Source: Athalassotoga saccharophila (GTDB lineage Bacteria > Thermotogota > Thermotogae > Mesoaciditogales > Mesoaciditogaceae). From it: a DNA stretch of 43,703 nucleotides. The position numbers and the translations under genes are program-made. The stretch is from contig NZ_AP019552.1 in NCBI RefSeq assembly GCF_009936215.1, positions 1 through 43,703 of the forward strand, in the 5' to 3' direction. Shown in pieces: positions 16,850 through 26,403 of this stretch. The notes under the pieces are model-generated. The model saw only the letters and a list, made by a program, of their open reading frames with translations, was not told the origin of the DNA and did not search any database. Position 1 is the first letter of the stretch, and each line of letters opens with the position of its first letter.

Positions 16850-19800
16850 ATGGATCTTGTTTTGAACAAATACTTTTGCTCTCGCTTTGGTTTCGATACT
16901 TTTGACGATTTTAGAAAATTTATGAAAGAAGTAGATGAGGGCTATGACGAAAAAAATAAGTCTAATTTTTTTTATGCACTTTTATCACGAGGAGAGCAAT
17001 TAAGAATTTCCAAAAATAAACTTGAAGAATATGATCTCAATATCACCCAATATGTCAAGCACATAAATAAAAATAGAGATGAAAAAGTATCAGTCAAATA
17101 TTTTCAGTACTTGGCTATTCTATTTACTGAAATTTATCTTGACAATTTTTTCGCGGATCCTGTTTATTTTTTGAATGACTTGAATGATTTTGTACAAAGT
17201 ATAAATAGAGAAATCGGTTTCTCAATGAAAGATTTAAAAAAGCTCGCATTTGGAATGGCTACTGGAAGTGGGAAAACTCTTATTCTCCATGCTAATTACT
17301 TACAATTTCTAAAATATAACAAAGGAAGTAACAAAATCGACTTTGATAATATTCTGCTTATAACCCCATCTGAAGGTCTATCTGATCAGCATATGAGGGA
17401 AATGGCGAAAAGTAGTATACCATGCAAAAGATTTTCAAACGAAACAGATAGTTTAATACAAGATGATTCGTTTAAAGTAAAAGTGATTGAAATTCACAAA
17501 TTTACAGAAAACAAAACGGGCAACGGAGTTTCGGTTGATATTGAAAGCTTTGGGAACAAAAACGTGATTTTTGTAGATGAAGGACATAAAGGCTTGAGCG
17601 GCAATGCTTGGAAAAATTTTCGAGATAAAATAGTGAAAAAAGGTTTCACATTCGAATACAGTGCTACTTTTAATCAGGCTATATCTAACAACAACGCTCT
17701 TTCAGAAGAATACTCCAAAGCGATAATCTTTGATTATTCATTTTCTCATTTTCATAACGATGGGTATGGGAAAAATTATGAAATTTTGAATCTTAAAAAA
17801 GATTCGTACGATTATCAAGATATACTTCTGCTTGGAAATGCTCTTTCTTATTACGAACAAAAATTGGTATTTGATGAAGAACACAAAATGGCAAATGAGT
17901 ACAACATAGAACCACCCTTGTGGATAATAGTTGGAGGAAGTGTTAACAAGGAAACAAATGTGCTTGACAATACAGAAGATATTTCAGATGTTCTTCAAAT
18001 GGTTCTTTTCTTAAAAAAATTCTTGCAAAATGAGAATAATTGGTCAGTACAAACGATTGGCAGAATTATGAGAGGGGAATCTGGCATTTTGGATCAAGTA
18101 GGTCAAGAAATATTTCCTTTTGGAAAATTTTGGTATATTCAAGAACGCTTTGGACATAATTCAAACAGTATTTCAGACAGTATTTCAAACAGTATTTATT
18201 TGGATATGTTGCAACGCATTTTTTACGTGAACAATGCTTGTTATTTGCATTTGATCCATCTTAAGAATGCTAACGGAGAAATTGGATTGCGAGCAGGAAC
18301 TTCAAACAAATTTTTTGGTGTCATAAACATAGGAGATACGCCAAAATTTGCGCGACATGCAAGAGAAAAAGCAATTGAAGTTTCATCCTCTGAATTTTCG
18401 GAATCCCTTTTTAACAAAATACACAGACCAGATTCTGAAGTCAACATTTTGATTGGTGCTAAGAAGTTCATGGAAGGATGGAATTCTTGGCGTGTTTCAA
18501 CAATGGGATTACTGCGTGTTGGTAGGAGCGAAGGGGTTCAAATAATACAACTTTTTGGACGAGGGATAAGATTAAAGGGAAAGAATTTTTCATTGAAACG
18601 TAGCACTGAGCTAAAAGAACATGAATTACCACCAAAACCCATTGGTATTTTGGAAAAATTGGGTATTTTTGGCATAAAAGCAGATTACATGGAAAGATTC
18701 AGAGAATATCTAAGACAAGAAGGTATTGATATTGAAGAAGAAAAACAATTTAAGATACCACTCAAAATAAAAATCAAAGATGATTTTTTGAATAAAAGAT
18801 TATTCATTCCAAGAGTTAATGCTTCAAATTTTAAAAATGAAGTCTTAGTTGATCTAAAACTCGATGAGAATATCAATATAACCGTGGATCTTACCGCAAG
18901 AGCACAGGTTTTAGAAAGCGATGAAAGGGAATCATTTCAAATTTACGAACAACGTGAAAATCGGTACTTAAAAGAGGAATATATTCAATTTTTAAACTGG
19001 GAAGAAATTTATTTTCAATTGCTTGATTATAAAACTGAAAATGGGTGGGATAATTTAATTTTCACCAAAGAGACTCTCAGAGAAATAATCGAAAACAATA
19101 GATATTCACTTTATTGTTCGGAAGAGATGATAAATCCAACCACATTCGAAGAAATTGATTTCATAGAAAAGATTGTGATCTTGATTCTAAAGAAATACAT
19201 AAAAACCTTTTATGATAGAGAAAAGCATGCGTGGGCTCAAAAGCACATTTGCATGGAACAACTGACTAAAGAACATGAGAATTTGAATTTCGCTGAATAT
19301 TCTGTTCAAGTATTTTCTAAAGGAGAAAGTAAAGAAAATTTCGTTAAATTTGTCGAAGAGATAAAAGAAATCGTTTCTAAGAAAATAGATGATCTTTGGA
19401 ATGGCACAGGAAACAATAATTATTTACAAAATATCCATTTCGACAGGCACTTATACCAGCCGTTATTAGCCCAAATTAACTCGCAAAAGATAAAAATATC
19501 TCCCACTGGTCTAAATTCTGGAGAGCAAAGATTCATAGAAGATTTAAAAAAATTCTTCAATAAAAATTCAAAAAAAATGAAAGGCAAAGAATTATTTGTC
19601 TTAAGAAACTTACCACGAAAAGGTGTTGGATTTTATGAAATATACGGATTTTTTCCAGATTTCATACTTTGGATCAAAGCAAACGAAGAACAAAGAATAA
19701 TTTTTGTTGAGCCCCATGGTTTGGCTCACGGATGGAATGAGCGCGATAAAAGCAAAGAAAATCTCTCGAATGAAATAAAGAAAATAGAAAAAGAAATACA

Positions 19801-19969
19801 AAAAAATAAAGATTACAAAAACATATTCCTTGATTCATACATCATCTCAGTTTCTTCTTACGAACAAGTAAGAGGAATTTTTGAAGGTAAATCACGTAAA
19901 GAATTGGAAAAAAAACATATCTTATTTCAAGATGATCCCAAATATATTGAAAAAATCTTCACATATTAA
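16850..19969 (+). CDS. Type III Res-like DEAD/DEAH helicase with nuclease-like tail
   Basis: A 1039-residue superfamily 2 translocase resembling the Res subunit of type III restriction enzymes. Motifs seen are Walker A ATGSGKT (about residue 136), DEGH at the DEAD-box position (about 243), the SAT motif FEYSATF, and late motifs GWNSWRVSTMGLLRVGRSEGVQ (shown in part) and QLFGRGIRL. Near the C-terminus FFPDFILW (about 935) and IIFVEPHG (about 953) align with the PD-(D/E)XK endonuclease of Res, but the expected E-x-K reads E-P-H, so the catalytic Lys is missing or moved. It begins 5 bp after the Mod-like stop. Restriction or phage-triggered DNA processing is likely. Whether it cuts by itself or relies on the helicase-nuclease encoded first in the operon is open. 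Confidence 0.87.
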   Translation: MDLVLNKYFCSRFGFDTFDDFRKFMKEVDEGYDEKNKSNFFYALLSRGEQLRISKNKLEEYDLNITQYVKHINKNRDEKVSVKYFQYLAILFTEIYLDNFFADPVYFLNDLNDFVQSINREIGFSMKDLKKLAFGMATGSGKTLILHANYLQFLKYNKGSNKIDFDNILLITPSEGLSDQHMREMAKSSIPCKRFSNETDSLIQDDSFKVKVIEIHKFTENKTGNGVSVDIESFGNKNVIFVDEGHKGLSGNAWKNFRDKIVKKGFTFEYSATFNQAISNNNALSEEYSKAIIFDYSFSHFHNDGYGKNYEILNLKKDSYDYQDILLLGNALSYYEQKLVFDEEHKMANEYNIEPPLWIIVGGSVNKETNVLDNTEDISDVLQMVLFLKKFLQNENNWSVQTIGRIMRGESGILDQVGQEIFPFGKFWYIQERFGHNSNSISDSISNSIYLDMLQRIFYVNNACYLHLIHLKNANGEIGLRAGTSNKFFGVINIGDTPKFARHAREKAIEVSSSEFSESLFNKIHRPDSEVNILIGAKKFMEGWNSWRVSTMGLLRVGRSEGVQIIQLFGRGIRLKGKNFSLKRSTELKEHELPPKPIGILEKLGIFGIKADYMERFREYLRQEGIDIEEEKQFKIPLKIKIKDDFLNKRLFIPRVNASNFKNEVLVDLKLDENINITVDLTARAQVLESDERESFQIYEQRENRYLKEEYIQFLNWEEIYFQLLDYKTENGWDNLIFTKETLREIIENNRYSLYCSEEMINPTTFEEIDFIEKIVILILKKYIKTFYDREKHAWAQKHICMEQLTKEHENLNFAEYSVQVFSKGESKENFVKFVEEIKEIVSKKIDDLWNGTGNNNYLQNIHFDRHLYQPLLAQINSQKIKISPTGLNSGEQRFIEDLKKFFNKNSKKMKGKELFVLRNLPRKGVGFYEIYGFFPDFILWIKANEEQRIIFVEPHGLAHGWNERDKSKENLSNEIKKIEKEIQKNKDYKNIFLDSYIISVSSYEQVRGIFEGKSRKELEKKHILFQDDPKYIEKIFTY

Positions 19970-20049
19970 AACAATTTCAAAATTCGGATAGAAATATTTT
20001 TGGATATACTAAACCTCTTTTAAAAGTGAATTTGTGGTAGAATTAAAGC

Positions 20050-20757
20050 ATGATGCCGAGAAATCAGAGATTGTCAGATGAAGAACTAAGAAAATTAATC
20101 GAAATTTATAAGCAAACGAAGAATTCCGTTGAAGCTAGAACAAGAATTCACTGTGTTATTCTTTGGGGCAAAGGCTATGAATGGGAAACTATAAAAGACG
20201 TACTAATGATATCTGACGGCATGATACAAGAAGTTATTGAAAAATACAAGATATTCGGTGCCGATGTTTTGATAGAAAATCATTACGAAGGACATAACAA
20301 CAAAATGACCAAAGAAGAAGAGAAAGCAGTTATAGCATTTGTAAGGACTCATTTTGTTTCGAACACGAGAGTAGTCATAAACTGGATAAAAGGGCATTTT
20401 GGAAAAGTGTATACCGAACAAGGGATGCAGGAGTTTTTGAATACGCATGGATTTGTGTATAAGAAGCCAAAGGGCGTACCTGGGAAACATCCAAGCGTGG
20501 AAGTACAAAAAGTAATCATAAACGAATTAACCGCTAGGATTGAGGAATGCTCTGGTGATGAAGAAAAGCAGATATTTTTTGTTGATGGCTCTGGATTCGA
20601 CCATAACGTCAAGATTGGATACGGCTGGATTGAAAAAGGCAAAGAACAATTTATTAAGACGAACACAGACAGAGAAAAGATAAACGTTAATGGAGCCTAC
20701 AATCCTGTGAATCAAAAAGTAATTTGCATAGAGCATGAAGAAAGGGTCTTTCAATAG
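20050..20757 (+). pseudogene. IS630-family transposase, N-terminal part
   Basis: The first 235 residues of an IS630/Tc1-mariner-like transposase: an N-terminal helix-turn-helix (LSDEELRKLIEIYKQTKNS onward), a winged-helix section and the first catalytic Asp in FFVDGSGFDHN (about residue 175). The frame ends after NPVNQKVICIEHEERV, before the second Asp and the final Glu, so about 100 residues are missing. It abuts an IS256 remnant on the opposite strand. A C-terminal IS630 fragment lies inverted at 24891-25066 and may be the other half. Confidence 0.8.
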
Positions 20758-20786
20758 TTTTGTGTAAACTCCATTTTTATCAGTAT

Positions 20787-20975
20787 TCACAAGTATTTAG
20801 ACACTCTTTCTCCAAAATGTACTTTCAATTGTTGTAAAATCTGATTCCAGTCTTTCATCTTCATTACCCATTTTTTCTTTATTTCAACTACTGCCAAATA
20901 AAGTAATTTGAATATCGCTGTGTCGTTCGGTAAAACATCTCTGTTTTTCGTTTCCTCCTTTTTTGACTGTATCAA
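20787..20975 (-). pseudogene. IS256/Mutator-family transposase, C-terminal fragment
   Basis: The frame contains NDTAIFKLLYLAVVEIKKKW and a following MKDWNQILQQLKVHFGERV. These match the conserved C-terminal end of IS256-family transposases (KLLYLA...KKWTMPI.NW....QL...F). The catalytic domain is absent. It lies between the IS630 N-terminal fragment and the GGDEF gene and is certainly inactive. Confidence 0.75.
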
Positions 20976-20994
20976 CTTTGAATTATATTAGCGA

Positions 20995-22953
20995 TTATAT
21001 ATCTTCTTTGTATATGCCCCAGAACTTTTCTCTTTTGTTTTTCATTTCCTTTTTAATGTACATAGCCTTGTCCGCATGGCGCAAAAGCGCATCGAATGAA
21101 TTGTCATCCTTTGGGTACAGAGTAAACCCTGCACTTACTTTTATGTATATATCTTCATCTCCCGCTTTGAACGGCTGTGCAAGGGATCTTTCAAAGCGGC
21201 TCATAAGAGCATCTATGTCTTCTTCCGAGTTTACGAGGATAACCATTACAAATTCATCTCCGCCTATTCGTCCTATTAAATCTTCTCCTCTTAGCAAAGA
21301 TTCTATACGTCCTCCGAACTCTATTAAAAGGGCATCGCCTGCTGAATGGCCATATATATCATTTACAAGTTTAAAATCGTCTATGTCCATTATTCCAAAG
21401 GCCATGTATTTCTTCTCTCTTTTAGATCTCGCGATGACGTTGTCCACTCTTTCCATTATCCCGATGCGATTGAGAAGACCTGTTAGCGGATCGTGTGTGG
21501 CAAGGTACTGGCTCTCGAATAGTTGAGATATTAATTTTGCTCTTGCCTCCATGTTTTCGAGCGCATTCCCTAAAAGTCTTGCAAAGATCTCGGCAAGTGC
21601 TTTTACGTCATCTGTGAAGAAATCTTCCTCTTTTGAAAAAACGCTAAGAATTCCAAAGATCTTCTCATTTTGAAAGATTGGAATCGAGATACCACTCTTC
21701 CATTCATTCGCCTTATAGACTTTTTCCATCCATACCTTTTCGTATTCGGTAATTTCAAAAGTCGAAATATCCTGAGGCGATCCCACGTAAATTTTCTGGC
21801 TTTTGAAGGCTATCTCGGAAACAAGCAGTGCACGAATGTTATTCGGCATTTCATTCTGTACCTTCAAAACTGTTTGCTTGCCATTGCCAGAAAGAAATTT
21901 GTACCTTAAGACTTTTTTATCATTTGGAATGGCTATGCCCGCGAAGTCAAAAAGACCTGTCTCTGTTATTCTGTCACAGACACTTTGCAAAAACGCGTTT
22001 TCATCTTTGGCATTAAGTATTTCTTTCTCTACCAAAATCACGCTATCGTACATTTTCTTTAAAATTTCAAATCTTTTTTTCTGCTCTGTGAGTTCTTCGA
22101 TTTGAAATCTCTGTTCATTTACAAGGGACTGAATTTCTTGTTCGTACTGGATAGACTTCCTGTAAAAGATGTATATTATTCCCGCCACAAAAAGCCATAT
22201 CACGATAAGATAGATCAAGTCCCTGTACCACAAAATCATTATGGCATTCGAAGATATTACAGCAACGCTAAATCCCTCTATACCCGAGACAGGTTCTATC
22301 CACAAATACATTCCGTCTATCTTTGAATATCCAAAATTTCTTCCTATCTTCAATTTAGTATTATTCACAGATGACCATAACAATTTTCCATCTAATCTAA
22401 AGAGATACAAAGATACATCTGAATGTTTTGTGCTCTGAGCCCATTTCTCAAATAATGCCTTTATATCTACATTCATTACAAGAATTGCGACAATTTTCCC
22501 ATCTTCTTTGATTCTGTATCCAACAGGCAAAAGCCTTGTGTCTGTCGATATTGTTCCAATCCCAAGGTCTTTTTGTCCAAAATAGAGATCTGAAAGTTCT
22601 ATTTTTGAAGCATTCGGACTTGATCCTATCAATGAACCTGCGGGGCTTAAGACTTCAACGCTTTTTATCTGTGAGGCAAGATGTACAGTGTAATTTGAAA
22701 GGACATAATCTAAATTAGGCCTGTCATGGATCAAATCAGGATTTTGAAGGATCATGTTGTTGAAGGCCACTCCAGCAGTCACGTAATATCCCATGAATTC
22801 GTCTGTAACTATGGACAAAAGCATGGATTGATCTTCTATCTTCTCTTTTGCATTCTCTTCAATCGAGTAATATGCGATGTAAGCAATTCCAGATATTATC
22901 GCGGATATAATTACAAGTTCTAATATGAGCCGTATTTTCGGTTGATTAATCAT
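20995..22953 (-). CDS. Membrane diguanylate cyclase (sensor, GAF, GGDEF)
   Basis: Makes cyclic-di-GMP from two GTP. A first membrane span (LILELVIISAIISGIAYIAYY) is followed by an extracytoplasmic region of about 210 residues resembling a Cache-type sensor. A second span (LIYLIVIWLFVAGIIYIF), a short coiled coil, a GAF domain and a C-terminal GGDEF domain follow. The catalytic GGDEF is intact. An RGED allosteric I-site sits exactly five residues before it, so product inhibition is expected. The domain continues through DIDDFKLVNDIYGHSAGDALL as in active enzymes. Start ATG 22953 overlaps the upstream HD-GYP stop by 8 bp; a TTG start at 22986 is possible, and neither has a strong ribosome binding site, so translation is probably coupled. 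Cyclase and putative phosphodiesterase in one transcript suggests local control of the signal. Confidence 0.9.
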   Translation of the reverse strand: MINQPKIRLILELVIISAIISGIAYIAYYSIEENAKEKIEDQSMLLSIVTDEFMGYYVTAGVAFNNMILQNPDLIHDRPNLDYVLSNYTVHLASQIKSVEVLSPAGSLIGSSPNASKIELSDLYFGQKDLGIGTISTDTRLLPVGYRIKEDGKIVAILVMNVDIKALFEKWAQSTKHSDVSLYLFRLDGKLLWSSVNNTKLKIGRNFGYSKIDGMYLWIEPVSGIEGFSVAVISSNAIMILWYRDLIYLIVIWLFVAGIIYIFYRKSIQYEQEIQSLVNEQRFQIEELTEQKKRFEILKKMYDSVILVEKEILNAKDENAFLQSVCDRITETGLFDFAGIAIPNDKKVLRYKFLSGNGKQTVLKVQNEMPNNIRALLVSEIAFKSQKIYVGSPQDISTFEITEYEKVWMEKVYKANEWKSGISIPIFQNEKIFGILSVFSKEEDFFTDDVKALAEIFARLLGNALENMEARAKLISQLFESQYLATHDPLTGLLNRIGIMERVDNVIARSKREKKYMAFGIMDIDDFKLVNDIYGHSAGDALLIEFGGRIESLLRGEDLIGRIGGDEFVMVILVNSEEDIDALMSRFERSLAQPFKAGDEDIYIKVSAGFTLYPKDDNSFDALLRHADKAMYIKKEMKNKREKFWGIYKEDI

Positions 22954-24838
22954 TTTCAGGAGTATCGAAAGTCCATCCGCTATCAAAGACTCTATTGCAC
23001 GCTTTAACTACATCCTCATCGTAGAGAATTCCAATATTGTCATTTATCTCTTCCAATGCCGCCTCAATTCCGAGCGCTGCCCTGTAAGGCCTGTGGGATG
23101 ACATCGCCTCGACAACGTCTGCAACGGCAAGTATCTTTCCACCTATTGCCATTTTATCTCCCTTGATCTCAAGAGGATATCCGCTTCCATTTATCCTTTC
23201 GTGGTGCTGGCGCACCATTGTGGCGACGGTTTCAAAATCTTTTATGCGTCTTAATATCTTGTACCCTTCTTCGACATGGTCCTTTATGAGTTCGAATTCC
23301 GTCTTTTTCAGTTTGGATGGTTTTGTAAGGATATCGAGAGGAATGCTTATCTTTCCTATGTCATGAAGAAGGCCCGCGATCTCTATCTCTTTTATCTCCT
23401 CATCTTTTAGTCCCATCTCTTTTCCAATTCTAACTGCTAACATGCTCACCCGTCTTTGATGGCCTGCCGTGTAGGGATCTTTTACCTCGACCATGTCTGA
23501 CAGGGCAATGACAAGTGAATCGACAAGGGAGTTTATCTTTAACTCCATACCCTTTATTCCAGACAGATCCGTCGCGATGGCAACGTAAGATGGATTGACG
23601 GGATCATCGTTGTAGAAGACCGAGATCATCACCGGGTAAGTTGTGCCATCCTTTCTTTTGTGAATCGTCTCAAACTGGACGTATTCTTTCTCGTGGCGTC
23701 TTAAAGGCTCAAGCATTTCTTTGATCTCATCGAAAGTAAGATCAGTCTTTACATCTGAGGCCTTGATTTCTTTTATCTCGTTGAATGTATAACCGAGTCT
23801 TCTTAAAGTGATTGGATTTACGAGTTTGTATTTCAGAGTGTCTGGATCTACAATGTGAATTTCTTCAGAAAGATTTTGGACTATTCTTCCAAATGTCAAA
23901 GCGTCCGATCGATTCAGTATTCTCTCTATTCCAACTCCAAGATCTCCTGCAAGTTCTTCCAAAAGAGAGACTTGCTCGGGATCGTCAAAGATTTCTTCCC
24001 TCCCACAGACAAATAATGTACCATAGGCCTTTTTTATGCATGCAGGCTTTGAATCGGGATGAACGGGACATTTGTAATCAATGACTTGAAATTCATCTGT
24101 GCACTTTTCTAATTCTCCCGATTTTATACATTCTTTTATAACGGGACAGCAATCTCCCGCACAGTAAATCTTACCCTCGGAATAGATTGCAACTCCATGG
24201 TAGAATCTCGCACTCTCTAAATCCTTGCAGAAGCCTTCGAGGAGGTTATCCAAATTGTCCTCTTTTGCAATTCTTTGATTTGCCATTCTTATGCTTTTAA
24301 GAATCTCATTAAGTTTTTCTATCCTCTTTTTTGATCTCATCGCGGTTATGCCGTAGGCCAAATCTCCGGCAAGTTCTTCAAAAAGTCTTTTTTCGATATC
24401 TGTGAATATGCCGGGAATCTTTGAATAGACTCCAATTGTTCCTATTATCTTTTCATCCACTTTAATCGCTACGGCCATATTTGCCTTGAGACCCGTTTCA
24501 TTTATTATATCTCTGTACACATCGTAATCCTTCTCATAGGTGACATCATTGTAAATGTGTGTCTGGCCATCTTTGAGTGCCCTGCCGGATGCACCGGACG
24601 AATATTGTGGATTATCTGGCTCAATTTTTATTTTGTCTGCGTATTGCTTAAGAACCCCGCTTGAAATTTCTAAGTTAAGTCTGTCGCCTTTGAGAAGTCC
24701 TACGAAGGCAGAATCGAATCCCCCTATGTTTACTATCGCGTCGCATATCTGTCGGGCAAGTGTATTTTCATCCTCCGCTCTAAGCAATATTTGATTGCAC
24801 TCGCTAAGCATTCTGAAATATCTTTCAAGATTGGCCAT
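22946..24838 (-). CDS. HD-GYP phosphodiesterase with GAF and PAS domains
   Basis: Probable cyclic-di-GMP phosphodiesterase, 630 residues, soluble. The order is a GAF domain (about 1-165), a second GAF-like domain (about 175-310) that is Cys-rich (CAGDCCP, C, CPVHP, C), a PAS domain (about 320-430, ending in RKDGTTYPVMIS and YVAIATDLS), then HD-GYP (about 440-630). Catalytic motifs are LLHDIGK (about 484), HHERINGSGYP (about 540; Asn replaces the usual Asp) and AVADVVEAMSSHRPYR. Start ATG 24838 is chosen because GAGGAGGG precedes it at good spacing, rather than an upstream frame start. It is first in the operon with the diguanylate cyclase. The Cys-rich GAF domain may bind a metal or Fe-S cluster and sense redox or gas, which is an inference. 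Confidence 0.9.
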   Translation of the reverse strand: MANLERYFRMLSECNQILLRAEDENTLARQICDAIVNIGGFDSAFVGLLKGDRLNLEISSGVLKQYADKIKIEPDNPQYSSGASGRALKDGQTHIYNDVTYEKDYDVYRDIINETGLKANMAVAIKVDEKIIGTIGVYSKIPGIFTDIEKRLFEELAGDLAYGITAMRSKKRIEKLNEILKSIRMANQRIAKEDNLDNLLEGFCKDLESARFYHGVAIYSEGKIYCAGDCCPVIKECIKSGELEKCTDEFQVIDYKCPVHPDSKPACIKKAYGTLFVCGREEIFDDPEQVSLLEELAGDLGVGIERILNRSDALTFGRIVQNLSEEIHIVDPDTLKYKLVNPITLRRLGYTFNEIKEIKASDVKTDLTFDEIKEMLEPLRRHEKEYVQFETIHKRKDGTTYPVMISVFYNDDPVNPSYVAIATDLSGIKGMELKINSLVDSLVIALSDMVEVKDPYTAGHQRRVSMLAVRIGKEMGLKDEEIKEIEIAGLLHDIGKISIPLDILTKPSKLKKTEFELIKDHVEEGYKILRRIKDFETVATMVRQHHERINGSGYPLEIKGDKMAIGGKILAVADVVEAMSSHRPYRAALGIEAALEEINDNIGILYDEDVVKACNRVFDSGWTFDTPEND

Positions 24839-24890
24839 TTGATTCTGCCCTCCTCGGATTGTATAATAGTTCAAATTTAAAAATGAAGTC

Positions 24891-25066
24891 TTACCCGCTT
24901 ATGATCTGAAAAGCAGTACCTATGAAAGTTTTTAATTCCAATTTTATCAACTTGTCTTTTACGTCTTCTTCAAAGAATTCCTTTATCTTCGATTTGAATT
25001 TCCCTTTCTTTTCATAATAGGCCTGCAACGCATTTTTCGAATATTTCCATAGTCTTTCTGTCAGAT
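24891..25066 (-). pseudogene. IS630-family transposase, C-terminal fragment
   Basis: Encodes LTERLWKYSKNALQAYYEKK and continues to a terminal TAFQIISG. This matches the last 60 residues of IS630 transposases (NLIERLWKYLK... ending FQII). It is truncated on its N-terminal side, close to an IS21-like end. It is inverted relative to the N-terminal IS630 fragment at 20050-20757. Confidence 0.7.
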
Positions 25067-25067
25067 T

Positions 25068-25200
25068 AATTGAAAGTGGGATAAAAATGATCCGCGCCGC
25101 CCACAAAAATTGATCCTCCGATTTAAATTGAATCCATTTCTTTCCTTCAACATTTGCACCCTCATTTTGCAAACTTTGCAACTTTCGATAGCCGAATTCT
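25068..25200. mobile_element. IS21-like end plus relic of a CopG-type antitoxin 3' end
   Basis: Nearly identical, in the same orientation, to 35793-35923. The shared part has a GATCCGCGCCGCCCACAAAA core, an ATTGATCC box, and then (minus strand) the last codons of the antitoxin gene, here reading IRLSKVAKFAK against IGLSKVAKLAK in the intact gene at 35885. The rest of the antitoxin is missing here. Confidence 0.65.
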
Positions 25201-26258
25201 TTCGGTCAGATTTCCAAAGAACAGAAAACTCAAGAGTGTAACATTATGACCTTAAATTGTCGGATACTCTTAAATTCACTTAAGGAATTATATCCCTCAG
25301 AGTAAATTTTGTCAATTTGTTTAAGGTGATTCTTAACTTCATACATCCAGATTTCTCACAATATCATCCACCTCTTCCTGAACCAATTAAATGTTTTTTG
25401 GGACGACTAAAAAACTTATTAAGGCGTTCTTTTTTGCCAAATAATGGTAAATATGTTGTTTTTTATTATGAAAATCTATAATGATATTTGTATTCAATAA
25501 ATGAATTCAATTTAGAGTAGATTTGCTTTTAATGAGCACGGTGGATCAAATTTTGTTTGACTTTTTACACATACAGAATCTTATGACAAAAATATATCCA
25601 TGCATAGATAAAATCTTAAATCAGTGCGTGTTGACTTATATTCTTTTAAGTGATACACTCTAATACAGGAGTAATAAATATAGCTAGAAGAATGAACTCA
25701 ATTTAGAGTAGGCTTACCTCAGAGCATAGTCTTTTAAAAGGAAGAAAATACAAAAGGCCTGTTACAGGATCAAAGGTGCATCATACAGAAGGATGTATTC
25801 GGAGATTGAAGTTGAAATTAGGTTTGAATACGTTCAAGGTCTTTGAAAAGCAAATTTTGGATTTAAATAAATACGTTTTGTGCCATGAGTTTCTCCTTTC
25901 AGCTTTTTAAAGAAACGTTAGATTCGAAAGTATAATGACTAATCGCTTTTGCAATAAATTTCAGATTAAATCTATCTTAAATGCAGATGTTTGGGAAATA
26001 GATTGCGTTTTTAAGATTAAACCATCAATGTTTTTAATCATCTTTGATCGACGGCAACAAAGAGACAATTCAGGTGTCTATTTCATCCAAAAGATGCCGG
26101 AACAATCTTTTGGGCATAAAACAGTTTTATCGCGGTATACGAATTTATGGCAATGCTTTGAATAGTCATTTTCGACGAATGACAGACGTTTTTTTGAAAC
26201 TTTACAGAAGATATTGCTGTAAGGATAAATTAGTGAAATGAAAATTAAAGACTTTCAT
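25201..26258. other. Gene-poor IS debris
   Basis: No intact gene is seen. An IS21-like TGGATCAAATTTTG end lies at 25535-25565. A 21-bp sequence ending TCAATTTAGAGTAG is repeated with one mismatch at 25500-25520 and 25691-25711. Frames of about 65-76 codons at 25935-26241 overlap each other and match nothing I know. Confidence 0.5.
25703..25907 (+). pseudogene. Possible DDE-transposase C-terminal remnant
   Basis: A frame with no start reads HHTEGCIRRLKLKLGLNTF and continues with LNKYVLCHEFLLSAF to a stop. The pattern T-E-G-x-x-R-x-x-K followed by a Tyr/Leu-rich tail resembles the last catalytic Glu region of DDE transposases. It is upstream-truncated by a stop at about 25700. The identification is weak. 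Confidence 0.3.
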
Positions 26259-26342
26259 AGGTGCTGCTTGTTAAATCATAAGCAGGTAATATTTTTTTAT
26301 TACCAAAATTTGGGAAAAATAGCTAATTTGTAGCACCTTTTT
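26259..26342 (+). terminator. Multi-stem RNA element ending in a T-run
   Basis: AGGTGCT (26259-26265) pairs with AGCACCT (26332-26338), directly followed by TTTT. Inside are CTGCTT/AAGCAG (26264-26269 with 26280-26285) and GGTAATA/TATTACC (26285-26291 with 26298-26304). It lies 62 bp before the small gene and tauE. It may be a plain terminator or a regulatory leader; it matches no riboswitch I recognise. Confidence 0.45.
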
Positions 26343-26403
26343 AAAAGATTGAGAATTTAAATAAAGTTGATCACCTAAAAAGTCAAGAGTGGAGGTTTAG
26401 AAC

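Noticed and set aside
11108-19969. Calling the operon BREX or DISARM
   Set aside because: No PglZ, BrxC/BrxL, DrmA or DrmB-like protein is present; Mod and Res features point to a type III-like system.
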